Counted from the stretch's first letter, positions 8,366 to 17,721 are shown. The stretch: DNA of 64,000 bases from Cytophagales bacterium WSM2-2 (GCA_015472025.1 BNHL01000001.1:1771501-1835500), one strand, 5' to 3'. Notes: generated from the sequence alone by a model not told the origin. Numbers and translations are program-made.

Positions 8366-9361
8366 TTACTCTGCTTCCTTGGCCTCTTCTTTCTGAGGCA
8401 CGACTACAGACAGAATAATGGAGAATGTGAGTGTCACGATAATCACCGTAAAAGAAAGAGTCGGGCTCAATTCGTAATGGATAATCTCCAGAAGCATTTT
8501 GGATCCGATGAAGAACAAAATGATGGAAAGCCCTTTTTGCAAGAGATAGAATTTGTCGATGATGCCTGCCAGCAGGAAGAACATTGCCCTCAATCCCATT
8601 ACTGCAAAAATATTGGAAGTATAAATCAGAAATTCGTTTTGAGTGATAGCAAAGGCAGCCGGAATCGAATCCATTGCAAAAAGAAGGTCGGTAGTTTCAA
8701 TCAAGGCCACGACCAAAAAAAGCGGAGTGAATACCAACATATTGTTGATCCTTCCAAAAAATTTGCCCCCCATTTCATCATCAGTCATGGGAAGGTATTT
8801 TCTGCAAAGTCGAACGATTATATTTTTTTCAGGGTCAATTTTTTCGTCACTATCCTCGAAGTAGATTTTTATACCTGAATAGATCAGGAATACTCCGAAG
8901 ACGTAGAGGAGCCACTCGAGTTCTGCGATCGCAATAGCGCCAACGAAAATGAAAATCCCGCGAAAGACCACAGCTCCGAGAATACCCCAAAACAAAATCG
9001 TGTGATAATATTCCTCCTTAACACTGAAGTATTTCAGGATCAGCAGGATTACAAAAATGTTATCAACTGACAAGGCATATTCGGTCAGATAGGCAGAGAA
9101 AAACTCGATGGAAGAATCAAATCCACCCTCATCAAAGTAGTAGACCAGGTATCCAAAGATGGAACTTACAATTACCCAGAAAATAGATTGATAAAGTGCG
9201 GAGCGTGTTGAAATCCGGTGTGCCTTCCGGTTGAAAAAGCCCAAATCAGCTACCAGAAATAGGAATATGACCAGTGCAAATACTCCAAAGAGGATCGTCT
9301 CGGTCTGACTATTATTTCGAAACAGCGAGAAAAGGAGTATGCCCATGTTAATTAAAGACAA
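8366..9361 (-). CDS. TerC/Alx family integral membrane protein (probable manganese or metal exporter)
   Basis: A 331-residue polytopic membrane protein with about nine hydrophobic helices. Family marks include LVADLGFFNRKAH near residue 37, the acidic helices EYALSVDNIFVILLI (about residue 90) and ALIETTDLLFAMDSIPAAFA (about 220), and NIFAVMGLRAMFFLL. TerC/Alx proteins export Mn(II) or load metals onto secreted proteins. No yybP-ykoY riboswitch was recognisable in the 150 bases upstream. An in-frame ATG five codons in (MGILLFS) is an alternative start. Two TerB-like proteins lie within 4 kb, which echoes the ter context, although they are on the other strand. Confidence 0.88.
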   Translation of the reverse strand: MSLINMGILLFSLFRNNSQTETILFGVFALVIFLFLVADLGFFNRKAHRISTRSALYQSIFWVIVSSIFGYLVYYFDEGGFDSSIEFFSAYLTEYALSVDNIFVILLILKYFSVKEEYYHTILFWGILGAVVFRGIFIFVGAIAIAELEWLLYVFGVFLIYSGIKIYFEDSDEKIDPEKNIIVRLCRKYLPMTDDEMGGKFFGRINNMLVFTPLFLVVALIETTDLLFAMDSIPAAFAITQNEFLIYTSNIFAVMGLRAMFFLLAGIIDKFYLLQKGLSIILFFIGSKMLLEIIHYELSPTLSFTVIIVTLTFSIILSVVVPQKEEAKEAE

Positions 9362-9516
9362 AAATAAACGCTAAATCTACAAATATTATTTAATCGCAAA
9401 GCTACCTATCACTTAATTCATAATTTACTAAAACAGACTCTAAAATGAAGCAATAACTTTACGGAAGAGGTAGTCCAATTCATCATTTACGAGCATCTGA
9501 AAGCGTAAGGATTCCT

Positions 9517-9987
9517 TCATTCTTTGATTGAAAGGACAACGGTCTTTTTGGTCATCCGAATTCCCACCGCCTGATTGAACTCCAGTGAGCCATCGGGACG
9601 CTCTTTCATTAGAGGTTTGGAGTACAACAGTGAATCGTTTCCCATTTTCTGAATATTATCACCCGGATCAGTTCCAGCAGATGTATAAGCCTCCACAATT
9701 CTCTTCTCAACACCCCGCAAATTAGAGTTACCTGAGTTCATGAATACGATTTGCACCTGAAAAGCTTTTTCAACAGAGTCCAGAAGGACCTGACTGTTAC
9801 CACGCTTGTTCAAAATACCAGCAATATTTCGTGCGTAAGCGAATGCTGCTTCAGTCAACTCAGCATCAGAAATTTTTTTGATGGATTTGGCCGCCATGTT
9901 TTCCCGGATTTTCTTTCGCTGATCGCTGGAAAGCGACCCTCCACAGGAAAGACAGAAGAAAATGAGCGTAATCGTCCAAAGCCTCAT
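9517..9987 (-). CDS. Small lipoprotein of unknown function at the end of the MoxR operon
   Basis: A 156-residue protein whose first 15 residues end in CLSCGGS, a lipobox, so it is probably a lipoprotein. The mature part contains a helical segment (AELTEAAFAYARNIAGIL), then QIVFMNSGNSNLRGVEKRIVEAY and a final beta-rich region, loosely like Tll0287/DUF3365-type heme-sensor domains. No CxxCH heme motif is present, so heme binding is not supported. A TACTTTTG box four bases before ATG suggests it also has its own leaderless promoter, although it lies 47 bases after the upstream gene. Confidence 0.7.
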   Translation of the reverse strand: MRLWTITLIFFCLSCGGSLSSDQRKKIRENMAAKSIKKISDAELTEAAFAYARNIAGILNKRGNSQVLLDSVEKAFQVQIVFMNSGNSNLRGVEKRIVEAYTSAGTDPGDNIQKMGNDSLLYSKPLMKERPDGSLEFNQAVGIRMTKKTVVLSIKE

Positions 9988-9991
9988 CCCG

Positions 9992-9999
9992 CAAAAGTA
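9992..9999 (-). promoter_or_regulatory. -7 box (TACTTTTG) four bases before a lipoprotein ATG
   Basis: TACTTTTG on the minus strand followed by CGGG and the ATG at 9987. It has the same box and the same spacing as at 1523-1530. Matches TAnnTTTG and implies a leaderless transcript for the last gene of this run. Confidence 0.5.
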
Positions 10000-10034
10000 A
10001 ACGATTGCGACTGCTTCGCCAGAGTGTTAAAGAA

Positions 10035-11756
10035 TTAAATCTTTGGTGCAAACCAGAGAAATCCAGCGGCAACTAAAAAGATCAAATAGAAAACAAGAAG
10101 TGGTATTGGACTCTTCTCAGGGAAGCTTGCTGCTGGACTTTCGGAGCCATCGTTTTGTCGCAAACTGGTTTGCTGTATTTGCCTCACCACACGAAGCGAT
10201 TTCCAAGCTGAATAGTCGGACACGAAATAGTTTAAAATCGTGGAATCGCTTGCACTAAATCGGTGCCATCCGGGTGTGCCAGGCCAGCCTTTACCTTTCC
10301 AGAAGTCGTCAACAACTACATCTTCCTGCAGTGGGAGTTTTGCTTTGCCGGAAAGAACACTGGGTTTTTCTCCGGAAGAAATAACACTGAGTTCAACGGG
10401 TTCATTGGCAAAATACGGGAAGCGTGAGTTTAGGCTTAGTTCGAATTTCCTGTTTGCAGCACGTGCTAGTTTTTCAATTAGCGAAGACCAGATGAAAGCA
10501 TAGTCGTCGGTGCTGCCTTCCAGTCCTACACGGTAAGTCTCACGCAATAACTGGAAACCGATTTTCCCAGCTCCGGAAAACTGATATCCTGTCAAAATCC
10601 GGTTGTCATTCCTTAACACAGGGGATACTGATGATTGATCACCAACTTCCAAGGCTGCTGCCGGCAGAACGTAAAATTTGTCCGCTAGTTTAATGTGTGC
10701 GGTGTCGGTGGTGATTGCTTTTGTCTTTATTGAAAAAAAACTGTCTTTACTGGGAGTATCTTCTATAAACAGCAGTAATCCAAGTCCGTTAAAAATGGAA
10801 TTCCGTAGAATCGTTTTTTCGCCTTGACTGAGTTCAGCAAATGATCGGGTGTCCAGGAAAATTAAGTCAAACGAATCGAGCAACTCTGAAGAAAGCCGGC
10901 TCAATTGTACTCTCGGCATATTGGAAAACTCTTCGTTGAAATTACTTTTTGAAGTTTGCGTCCTTACGGCAACAGCATGGCCACGACTCGTGAGATAGTT
11001 TTTTAAGTAACGGACCTCAGCACTCGGAAATTTTTGAACAAATAATATTTTCAATGTGCGCTCAGGTGTTACTTCAATGGGGAGTTTTTCAGAAAATGAA
11101 CCTGAACTGTTTTTTGAAATCAGCGAATAGAGAAACAATCCCGGCTGCTTAGAATGAAATGAAAGTCTGAATGTGTTTAATCCCGGATTTATTTTTACAG
11201 AATCTTCAGCTTCCGCGGGTCCCATCAATTTCAATTTGACAGGCTCACTTGCGTTGAAAACACCGGTCACAAAATTTCGCTGGTGCATCCGGACTTTTGC
11301 CGGCATAAAAAGCTGTACGATGCCTTTCGGAAGATCACATGGGAAAAAAGTGTAGCTACTGCTCAGTAAGTCCAAAGAAGAGGATGACAATCCTTCGCCC
11401 AGGAGGTATTGAATATTCTTACCCGGCAGTTCATGGCTTAAAACCACTTGCGATGAGGGATATTCTTCGGCAGAGTTCAATCGGAGAACCTGCAACTGCG
11501 GATTTTTCTGTAGCAAACTATCCGCTTTTGGTTTACTGAATCCTGGTGTGAGGAGCATAAAACCTTTGCCCTTCATCTCTCCGCGGAGTGAAGGCCGAAG
11601 CAAAATTCCTAACACAGAAATAAAGACTAATGTTAAAGAGGCCAGGCGAAGCAAGAGCAGTTTCTGTCTGCGTTTTACTTCCAGCCAAAAGAAAACACCA
11701 AATGGAAGACAAAGCAAAGCGATCACCCAGGAAGAAAACAACGGATCAAAACTCAT
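10035..11756 (-). CDS. Membrane protein with extracytoplasmic amidotransferase-like region, MoxR/BatA operon
   Basis: A 573-residue protein with two N-terminal membrane helices (about residues 8-25 and 35-55), a long extracytoplasmic part, and one C-terminal helix (PLLVFYLIFLVAAGFLWF). This N-2, C-1 layout is common in the BatA/BatB-like proteins of such operons. The middle includes a segment (SSELLDSFDLIFLDTRSF, then a glycine-rich LLLFIED strand) that resembles the class I amidotransferase-like domain often found here, but no catalytic triad is evident. It lies 3 bases after the DUF4175-like gene. The exact role is unknown; an envelope-localised partner of the MoxR machine is inferred from context. 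Confidence 0.7.
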   Translation of the reverse strand: MSFDPLFSSWVIALLCLPFGVFFWLEVKRRQKLLLLRLASLTLVFISVLGILLRPSLRGEMKGKGFMLLTPGFSKPKADSLLQKNPQLQVLRLNSAEEYPSSQVVLSHELPGKNIQYLLGEGLSSSSLDLLSSSYTFFPCDLPKGIVQLFMPAKVRMHQRNFVTGVFNASEPVKLKLMGPAEAEDSVKINPGLNTFRLSFHSKQPGLFLYSLISKNSSGSFSEKLPIEVTPERTLKILFVQKFPSAEVRYLKNYLTSRGHAVAVRTQTSKSNFNEEFSNMPRVQLSRLSSELLDSFDLIFLDTRSFAELSQGEKTILRNSIFNGLGLLLFIEDTPSKDSFFSIKTKAITTDTAHIKLADKFYVLPAAALEVGDQSSVSPVLRNDNRILTGYQFSGAGKIGFQLLRETYRVGLEGSTDDYAFIWSSLIEKLARAANRKFELSLNSRFPYFANEPVELSVISSGEKPSVLSGKAKLPLQEDVVVDDFWKGKGWPGTPGWHRFSASDSTILNYFVSDYSAWKSLRVVRQIQQTSLRQNDGSESPAASFPEKSPIPLLVFYLIFLVAAGFLWFAPKI

Positions 11757-11759
11757 GAG

Positions 11760-13994
11760 CTACTTTTCGAGGCTTTGCAAAAATTTTTGATTCAAAGAAT
11801 GCCTTGCACCCTGCTGCCGTGAAGGAGACAATGATTCGTCAGGCAATGCCAACCAAAGTGTTTTTCTTAACACTTGAAGCGCAACAGAATCAACAGTTGA
11901 TTGATCTGAAAGCGTCTTCAAAATGGACAGGCCTTTGAGATAAATCAACGGCTGTTCGACCGCTAATGCTGCCAGCTCCTGGCCGGCTTTAGCGAAGGTC
12001 CTTTGGTTTTGAGATGAAACGGTCTTTGCATTTTCGGCTAATAATTTTTCTGTTAGGGTAAGCGCCTCGTGAATAGCCGGATATTTATTTTCTGACTTGG
12101 ACGCATTTATGTTGCTCCTGGTTTTTACTTCAGATAAATCAGCAGTTAATCTTCTTTCTTCTTTGATAGGAGGAGGATCAAACCCTGACCGGTGAACGTA
12201 GATACGAGAGTCGTTGCTGATTTCTTTTAACAGGTTCAGTGCCCGGTATTGGTAAGGCAAAGATTTTTCAGGTTGGTATAATCGGAGGTAAAGTTCTGCA
12301 TCCCACATTTCGGTCACGGCAGCTTTTAGTTTTGTCTTGATTGATTGAATAAAAAAAGTTGCCTCTTCCGTGTCGTCATGATTGTGTGTAAATGCCTTGA
12401 GTGGATCTTCTTTCTCCTCATCGTTGCCTTCTGCTTTGTGATCGTGCTTCTGGCTTTTCTGGTCTACCAGGTTGTGCTCATTTTTTGTGTCGTGTTGATG
12501 CCCTAATTGTTTCGTGACATCTTTTTCTTTCCCATCTTCCTCTTCATCATGTTCGTCACCTTCGGGAACTCCGATGCCAGCCTCGTCTTCCAGACCAAGA
12601 AACTGTCCGTAGCGAAGTCGCAATGTTTTTTGATCAAAGCCCAACTCATTGCTAATGGAATTAAATTCCTTCTTTGATAATCGTGGCTTGTCACGCAGCA
12701 ACTTTTCCGTATCAATGATAATCTGCCGCTGACTGCGGAAATATTCAGGCATGAGATCCACTCCAAGGCCTGAATCGACAGAAGCAACTTCTGTTGCCGT
12801 ATCCTGAACCGCAATGAAGAATGTCTCCGTACGATTGTGATTGACAGCGGGCGCTTTGTTGTCCCAGGCTTCTACATAAAAATAAAGCTCATCGCCCGGA
12901 TCGAGCCCCAATTTTTTCAAATTGAGAATCGTTGTGGCTTCTATTTTTTTGCCTGTAATGCTCGTTGGTGACGCGAATCTCAACTTCTCCTCCCGAAACT
13001 TCACGCCTTCTCCGCTTCCTTTGCTCACCGTGGCAATGATTTGTGCATCTGTCAGGCCGTAATCATCACTGAGATCCGATTTAACCTGAACATCCATTCG
13101 ATCGGAGAATTTCAGTTTAGTGAACTGGTCAAGATTTTTAACTAAAATTTTGGGCGCCTGATCCTTGACAACCTCAATTTTATAAAAATCAGAATGATAC
13201 GTTTTGCCTCGATCAGCCCATTGCAATTGATAAAAACCGGATTCAGTAATCGTTCTGGTAATAGTGTAGTTTGAATCATCGCTCTTCTGAAGTTGGACCG
13301 AGTCTCTTCCGGAGAAGAATATTTTTGCAGCACCCGGTATTCCTGAAAAAAGCGACTTCCAAACAACAGTACTTCCCTCAACTACGGATAAGTCTAAACC
13401 ATTTGCTTCGAAAGATTTAACCATCGTGTACAGTGGAGGCGAAATCTGCACAACAATCGACTTGACAAAGACAGCCGCTTCTGCCGGATGAATTTCATTG
13501 TTTTCAGTTCGCTTAGTTACGGCAAGAGGCGATTTTACGAATGAAGATGTCAATAGGTAAATAAAAACACTAGCGGCTAAAACTGCAGTTGATTGAAGCA
13601 TCCGGTGAGGCAAACGGACTGTGGGTAAAACAGAATCAAGCTGCTGAAGTGTTTTATTTTTCTGTAGTTGCTGAAGACTGGTTAGCCGGCCATCTTCAAT
13701 GAGCAATAAATCCGCACTCGCATTAAGCTGGGGATATTGTTGACTGAGATAACTGGTAAAGAAATGATCGCTTAACCGGTGTAGTTGATACTTGTAGATT
13801 CCCAGGAAGACGAAAGTAGCCGTAGCTGCCAGGACCGAAGAAATGATTGCCAACACATTCTCGCCAACAATTGAAATCAGGGCGAAAGTAATCAATGCAA
13901 CACCCACTGTGCAGAAAATGATCTCTGAAAGCCGAAGTAAGACATATCGTCCTTTCAGTTTTTTGAGCGCATATTTAGCTTCCTGGCTACTCAT
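11760..13994 (-). CDS. Large DUF4175-like membrane protein with His/acidic linker
   Basis: The start at 13994 (MSSQEAKYALKKL) overlaps the upstream stop by 4 bases (ATGA); a longer frame to 14048 would add 18 unlikely residues. The 744-residue protein has two N-terminal helices (about 22-65), a third near 145-165 and then a long periplasmic region with beta-rich repeats (DDYGLTDAQI, ELYFYVEAWDN). These resemble the DUF4175 family of MoxR operons. Around residues 475-545 (bases about 12370-12570) is a low-complexity linker full of Glu, Asp, Lys and many His, such as GHQHDTKNEH and HNHDD. The C-terminal 190 residues are helical. The His/acid linker might bind metal; that is only inference. Confidence 0.72.
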   Translation of the reverse strand: MSSQEAKYALKKLKGRYVLLRLSEIIFCTVGVALITFALISIVGENVLAIISSVLAATATFVFLGIYKYQLHRLSDHFFTSYLSQQYPQLNASADLLLIEDGRLTSLQQLQKNKTLQQLDSVLPTVRLPHRMLQSTAVLAASVFIYLLTSSFVKSPLAVTKRTENNEIHPAEAAVFVKSIVVQISPPLYTMVKSFEANGLDLSVVEGSTVVWKSLFSGIPGAAKIFFSGRDSVQLQKSDDSNYTITRTITESGFYQLQWADRGKTYHSDFYKIEVVKDQAPKILVKNLDQFTKLKFSDRMDVQVKSDLSDDYGLTDAQIIATVSKGSGEGVKFREEKLRFASPTSITGKKIEATTILNLKKLGLDPGDELYFYVEAWDNKAPAVNHNRTETFFIAVQDTATEVASVDSGLGVDLMPEYFRSQRQIIIDTEKLLRDKPRLSKKEFNSISNELGFDQKTLRLRYGQFLGLEDEAGIGVPEGDEHDEEEDGKEKDVTKQLGHQHDTKNEHNLVDQKSQKHDHKAEGNDEEKEDPLKAFTHNHDDTEEATFFIQSIKTKLKAAVTEMWDAELYLRLYQPEKSLPYQYRALNLLKEISNDSRIYVHRSGFDPPPIKEERRLTADLSEVKTRSNINASKSENKYPAIHEALTLTEKLLAENAKTVSSQNQRTFAKAGQELAALAVEQPLIYLKGLSILKTLSDQSTVDSVALQVLRKTLWLALPDESLSPSRQQGARHSLNQKFLQSLEK

Positions 13995-15190
13995 TGTTTT
14001 CGTTGATAGGCGATGATACGTTCTGCAAGTAATAGGGCAAGTAAACAAATGATAAGGAATCTGTCGGCAGGTGTCGATAGTACTGATGCTTCCTTGTAAT
14101 TGGACTTTACACTGGACCAGACGAGCGAATCAGGTAGAGACCTCCTGTCATAATTTCGGGCAATTGCCTGGAGCTTTTCATCAGGAACAATCAGCTTCGA
14201 TAATTGAAGAGTTAGCTCTTCGCTAAGAGAGGTTTCCTCATTCAGACGCTTCGTAAAAACCCATTCGTGTTTCTTTTTCTGAACTAAAAATTCATTCGAT
14301 GCCTGAGGATTCAATAAAACCGTGTTTACTGAAATGTTTGACGGCATACTTTTCTGTGAGAGCCAAAAGCACCAATCATATTTTTTATTTGTAACGACAG
14401 ATGGTGTTGACATATCAACAATCAGCTTTACCGGAAAAGACATGCCGATTGCTTTTAACGCAGCACCAACCATTTTCTGATCGTATGAAAATGCCTCATC
14501 ATTTACCAACAGTACTTTCACAGTATCCGGAGTAGAGGCGTTGATGTTATGTGCGACTCTTTTATTCACAAAATAAGTTTCATCAGCACCAGTGAACCCC
14601 GTTCGCAGAATTACACTATCACCTCTGTCAACGGCACTAAGTTGGTATTCTTTTGTCTCGAACGGAACAGAGATCCACCGGATATTTTCAGGCAATTCCA
14701 CCTGCGGGCCGTTGAAGCGCTGCATTCGATTTGAAGCAAACACAACTACTTCTGATAGTTTCTTCGCCTTCAGTGATTCAACAATTTCCCCATAACTGGT
14801 AAAGGTTGAATCATCACTTTGCAGGTCTGGAAAACTCCGTGCAAGCAAGTGAATCTCAAATCCACTATTTGATAAACTATCTGCAGCGACTTTCACGAGT
14901 GGAGTGTCTCGCAGATCTTTTTCGATCACCACCCATTTTTGGTTCCTGGAGCCGGTACACTGCAATCCACTGAGAAGCAGACTGAAGATAACGATCAACG
15001 CAGACCGCAACATAAGCAGCAAAATTTCATTGAGACGAATGCCTTTAAATTGCTGAGTGCTTGTTTCAACAACATGCCGGATACTTCCCAGGCGAATGAT
15101 TTTTCCTTCCTTACGACTAAGCAAATGGATGATAACCGGAATAGATAATCCCGTCAGTGCCCAAAGGAATATCGGATTGGCCAAGGTCAC
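13991..15190 (-). CDS. BatA-like aerotolerance regulator N-terminal domain protein
   Basis: A 399-residue protein opening with the BatA N-terminal motif: NPIFLWALTGLSIPVIIHLLSRKEG. Then comes GSIRHVVETST and a second helix (EILLLMLRSALIVIFSLLLSGL). This is the usual two-helix start of BatA-type proteins (PF07584-like). The central part is extracytoplasmic. A last helix (about residues 370-390, FLIICLLALLLAERII) anchors the C-terminus. No MIDAS (DxSxS) motif typical of a full VWA domain was seen, so it is BatA-like at the N-terminus only. It overlaps its neighbours by 4 bases on both sides. Confidence 0.82.
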   Translation of the reverse strand: MTLANPIFLWALTGLSIPVIIHLLSRKEGKIIRLGSIRHVVETSTQQFKGIRLNEILLLMLRSALIVIFSLLLSGLQCTGSRNQKWVVIEKDLRDTPLVKVAADSLSNSGFEIHLLARSFPDLQSDDSTFTSYGEIVESLKAKKLSEVVVFASNRMQRFNGPQVELPENIRWISVPFETKEYQLSAVDRGDSVILRTGFTGADETYFVNKRVAHNINASTPDTVKVLLVNDEAFSYDQKMVGAALKAIGMSFPVKLIVDMSTPSVVTNKKYDWCFWLSQKSMPSNISVNTVLLNPQASNEFLVQKKKHEWVFTKRLNEETSLSEELTLQLSKLIVPDEKLQAIARNYDRRSLPDSLVWSSVKSNYKEASVLSTPADRFLIICLLALLLAERIIAYQRKQ

Positions 15191-16080
15191 CTCATTAGTC
15201 TTTTTCGGGCTGTAAGAAAGTCGCGCAATACGATTTCAACGGGCTCATTAATAAAAGTAAGCTGATAATTGATCTGCTTTTCGAGCATCCACGAGCGAGA
15301 TGCCTGCAACCAACTTTTTACTTTTTGAGAATACTCTTTTTGTTGGAGGACCGTATTTGCTTTTGTCTTCACGCCACTCTCCAGGTCCTCGAAGGTAAAT
15401 GACCCTTCGAAATCAAAATCAGTTTCGTGTTGGCCCATCAGGTGAAACACAATGACTTCGTTTCGTGGATTTTTGAGCTGCGAAATAAAGTGATGAAGAT
15501 CATCGGCATCATCGTACATGTCTGTGATGAAAACGATCATCTCCTTGCCCGAATGATCCAGTAACTGGTTCGTTCCGGAATTATTCCAACGCCCTTCACT
15601 TTTAAGATGAACCAATTCATTCAAGAAGCGAATAAATTGTTGTTGCTCGAATCGTGGTTGTACAGCATTCACCTTTTGGTCGTTCACAGTGAAGAGACCA
15701 AAAGTGTCACTTTGCTTGCGGGCGAGATAAGCAAGTGCTGCCGTCATCACTTTTGCGTAATGAAGTTTGCTCAGGCCGTTTTCTGAATAGGCCATCGAGT
15801 GGCTGGCATCTACAATGAATTTAACAGTGATGTTGGTTTCAATTTCCGCTTGCTTGATATAGTAGCGCTCAGATCGCGCAAACATTTTCCAATCGAGTTG
15901 ACGAAGGTCATCACCCGCTTGATAGTTTTTATACTGGCTGAATTCCTGACCTGAGCCTACAGACTGGCTCTTATTGCTCCCGCTCATGAATCCCTCAACA
16001 ATGGTGCGCGCAATCAACTCAAGTCCATTGACAGTATTGAGGACTTCGGGTTTTAGCAGCTCTTTGATGCGCGCGTCCAC
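15187..16080 (-). CDS. DUF58 domain protein (VWA-like partner of MoxR)
   Basis: A 297-residue cytoplasmic protein of the DUF58 family. Typical marks: SGNKSQSVGSGQEFSQYKNY followed by AGDDLRQLDWKMFARSERYYIKQ (about residues 50-78), the signature RxYQxGDDxRxIDWxxxARxxxxxVK. Then there is a VWA-like start VKFIVDASHSMAYSENG (about 85-101), with the DxSxS metal-site pattern, and VFITDMYDD later. DUF58 proteins are encoded beside MoxR ATPases and are thought to be their chaperone partners or substrates. It begins 3 bases after moxR and overlaps the BatA-like gene by 4 bases. Confidence 0.9.
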   Translation of the reverse strand: MDARIKELLKPEVLNTVNGLELIARTIVEGFMSGSNKSQSVGSGQEFSQYKNYQAGDDLRQLDWKMFARSERYYIKQAEIETNITVKFIVDASHSMAYSENGLSKLHYAKVMTAALAYLARKQSDTFGLFTVNDQKVNAVQPRFEQQQFIRFLNELVHLKSEGRWNNSGTNQLLDHSGKEMIVFITDMYDDADDLHHFISQLKNPRNEVIVFHLMGQHETDFDFEGSFTFEDLESGVKTKANTVLQQKEYSQKVKSWLQASRSWMLEKQINYQLTFINEPVEIVLRDFLTARKRLMR

Positions 16081-16083
16081 GGC

Positions 16084-17088
16084 CTAAAGATTTTTTCGCA
16101 AATGAATGTTTTCCAGTAAGTGCTTCGTAGCATCAAGTGGTGTTACGCCTTCTGCCTCAGCTTTGAAATTCATCAATATCCGATGGCGCAGTACAGGATA
16201 AGCAATGTGCCTGATGTCTTCCTGCGTCACAGAAAAATTGCCATACAACAATGCCCGTGCTTTGGCTGTGAGGATCATCGCCTGACCGGCGCGTGGGCCT
16301 GCACCCCAGCGAACCCATTCGTTAATATATTTATTGTCACTTTCACCTGGTCGGGTGCTTCGCACAATTCGATTTACCAGATCGATGAGATCATCATTGA
16401 TGTGCACTTCGCGCACGAGTTTCTGTGCTTCTAAAATCTGGTTTCCATCCAACACTTTCTTTATCGATCCTGATTTCTTGCCGGTAGTATTGGCAAGTAT
16501 AGAATGTTCTTCCTGCAGCGTGGGATATCCGACTTTGATGTACAATAAGAAACGGTCGAGTTGTGCTTCTGGCAGAGGAAATGTTCCAGACTGCTCGATC
16601 GGATTTTGTGTTGCTAAAATAAAGAAGGGCCGCTCAAGCGGATAAGTATTGCCAGCGTAGGTAACCTCAAACTCCTGCATGGCTTCCAACAAAGCTGATT
16701 GTGTTTTGGGAGACGTGCGGTTGATTTCATCGGCCAAAATGATGTTCGCAAAAATGGGCCCTTTGTTGAATTTGAAAATGCGCTTGCCCGTGGTGTGGTC
16801 TTCTTCCAAAATCTCTGTACCGAGAATGTCAGATGGCATCAAATCGGGAGTGAACTGAATTCTCCGGAAGCGGAGGTTAATGGCTTCGGAAAGACTGCGG
16901 ATCATCAATGTCTTTGCCAATCCGGGCACTCCTTCCAACAGTGCGTGGCCGCCGGCCAAAAAGGTGATAAGCAACTGATCGATGATCTCCTGTTGGCCAA
17001 CGATGACCTGGCCGATTTCTTTTTTGAGATCTCCTAAACTTGTGACGATTTCCTGAACTGATTGCTCTACCGCTTTTAATTTTTCCAT
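16084..17088 (-). CDS. MoxR-family AAA+ ATPase
   Basis: A 334-residue AAA+ ATPase of the MoxR (APE2220/RavA-like) group. Walker A is GVPGLAKTLMIRSL (about residues 55-68), Walker B IILADEINRTSPKTQSALLEAMQE (about 115-138), and a sensor 1 motif FFILATQNPIEQSGTFPLPEAQLDRF follows. MoxR proteins work as chaperone-like ATPases that help assemble or activate partner proteins, often with VWA or DUF58 partners, which is what follows here. It lies 9 bases after the DUF4159 gene. The specific client is not known; the downstream membrane proteins are the obvious candidates. Confidence 0.94.
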   Translation of the reverse strand: MEKLKAVEQSVQEIVTSLGDLKKEIGQVIVGQQEIIDQLLITFLAGGHALLEGVPGLAKTLMIRSLSEAINLRFRRIQFTPDLMPSDILGTEILEEDHTTGKRIFKFNKGPIFANIILADEINRTSPKTQSALLEAMQEFEVTYAGNTYPLERPFFILATQNPIEQSGTFPLPEAQLDRFLLYIKVGYPTLQEEHSILANTTGKKSGSIKKVLDGNQILEAQKLVREVHINDDLIDLVNRIVRSTRPGESDNKYINEWVRWGAGPRAGQAMILTAKARALLYGNFSVTQEDIRHIAYPVLRHRILMNFKAEAEGVTPLDATKHLLENIHLRKNL

Positions 17089-17097
17089 TGCTGATTT

Positions 17098-17721
17098 TTA
17101 ACTCGTTAATGCATACATCACCAGGTTTACGCTAAACCGGGTATTGTCAATTTTATAGAAACGCTTGTTGCGAAAATCGTAATCCCATTCGCAGCCATAG
17201 TCTTTATTACTAAACAGAACTCCGATTTTTCCTTTTACCTCGATCGCCTTCAAATAATTATGTACGATGTCATCGCCCCAGCCGTTGAGTTCTTGTGACG
17301 TGGTGGGAGGACCTTCAAAGTGGAAAAAAGAAGAATACAACGCATGAGTATTAGGAATTTTTTTCAATGATCCCGGCCCGAAAATTTTTTCCATCTGCGC
17401 TTCAAACGACTTTGAAAACAATCCGTCAATATCATGATTGCAATCATCGACCATCACGAAGCCCCCATTTTTCACATACTTCTCAAAGTTCTCTCTCTCT
17501 TTCGCGGTAAACTCAACCAGTTTGTGGCCGCTCAGGTAACAGAAAGGGCAGCGGAAGATTTCATCGCTGCTCAGCGCCACAATGTTTTCCTTCGTATCCA
17601 CTTCCAGGGTGGTGTACTCGATAAGTGAGTTCAACACATTGGAAGGCATTCGCTGATCCACATCCCAATCGCCCGACTCATATTGCAAGCGCGTAAAAAA
17701 AAATTTATTTCCGTCGGACAT
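17098..17721 (-). CDS. DUF4159 protein, first gene of the MoxR operon
   Basis: A 207-residue protein without an obvious signal peptide. It matches DUF4159: FTRLQYESGDWDVD at the start, a central LSGHKLVEFTAKERENFEKYVKNGGFVMVDDC and a C-terminal GCEWDYDFRNKRFYKIDNTRF. The family usually has a hydrophobic phrase before the (T/S)GH motif. Here it reads RCPFCYLSGH with a CxxC pair, which may bind metal or form a disulfide. DUF4159 genes commonly accompany MoxR/DUF58/BatA genes and may resemble class I amidotransferase folds. It heads the operon, so its upstream region (17722-17790) should hold the promoter; I could not identify one with confidence. Confidence 0.85.
   Translation of the reverse strand: MSDGNKFFFTRLQYESGDWDVDQRMPSNVLNSLIEYTTLEVDTKENIVALSSDEIFRCPFCYLSGHKLVEFTAKERENFEKYVKNGGFVMVDDCNHDIDGLFSKSFEAQMEKIFGPGSLKKIPNTHALYSSFFHFEGPPTTSQELNGWGDDIVHNYLKAIEVKGKIGVLFSNKDYGCEWDYDFRNKRFYKIDNTRFSVNLVMYALTS

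Noticed and set aside
8366-9520. yybP-ykoY manganese riboswitch before the TerC gene
   Set aside because: No conserved riboswitch segments were found in the roughly 150 bases before the start.
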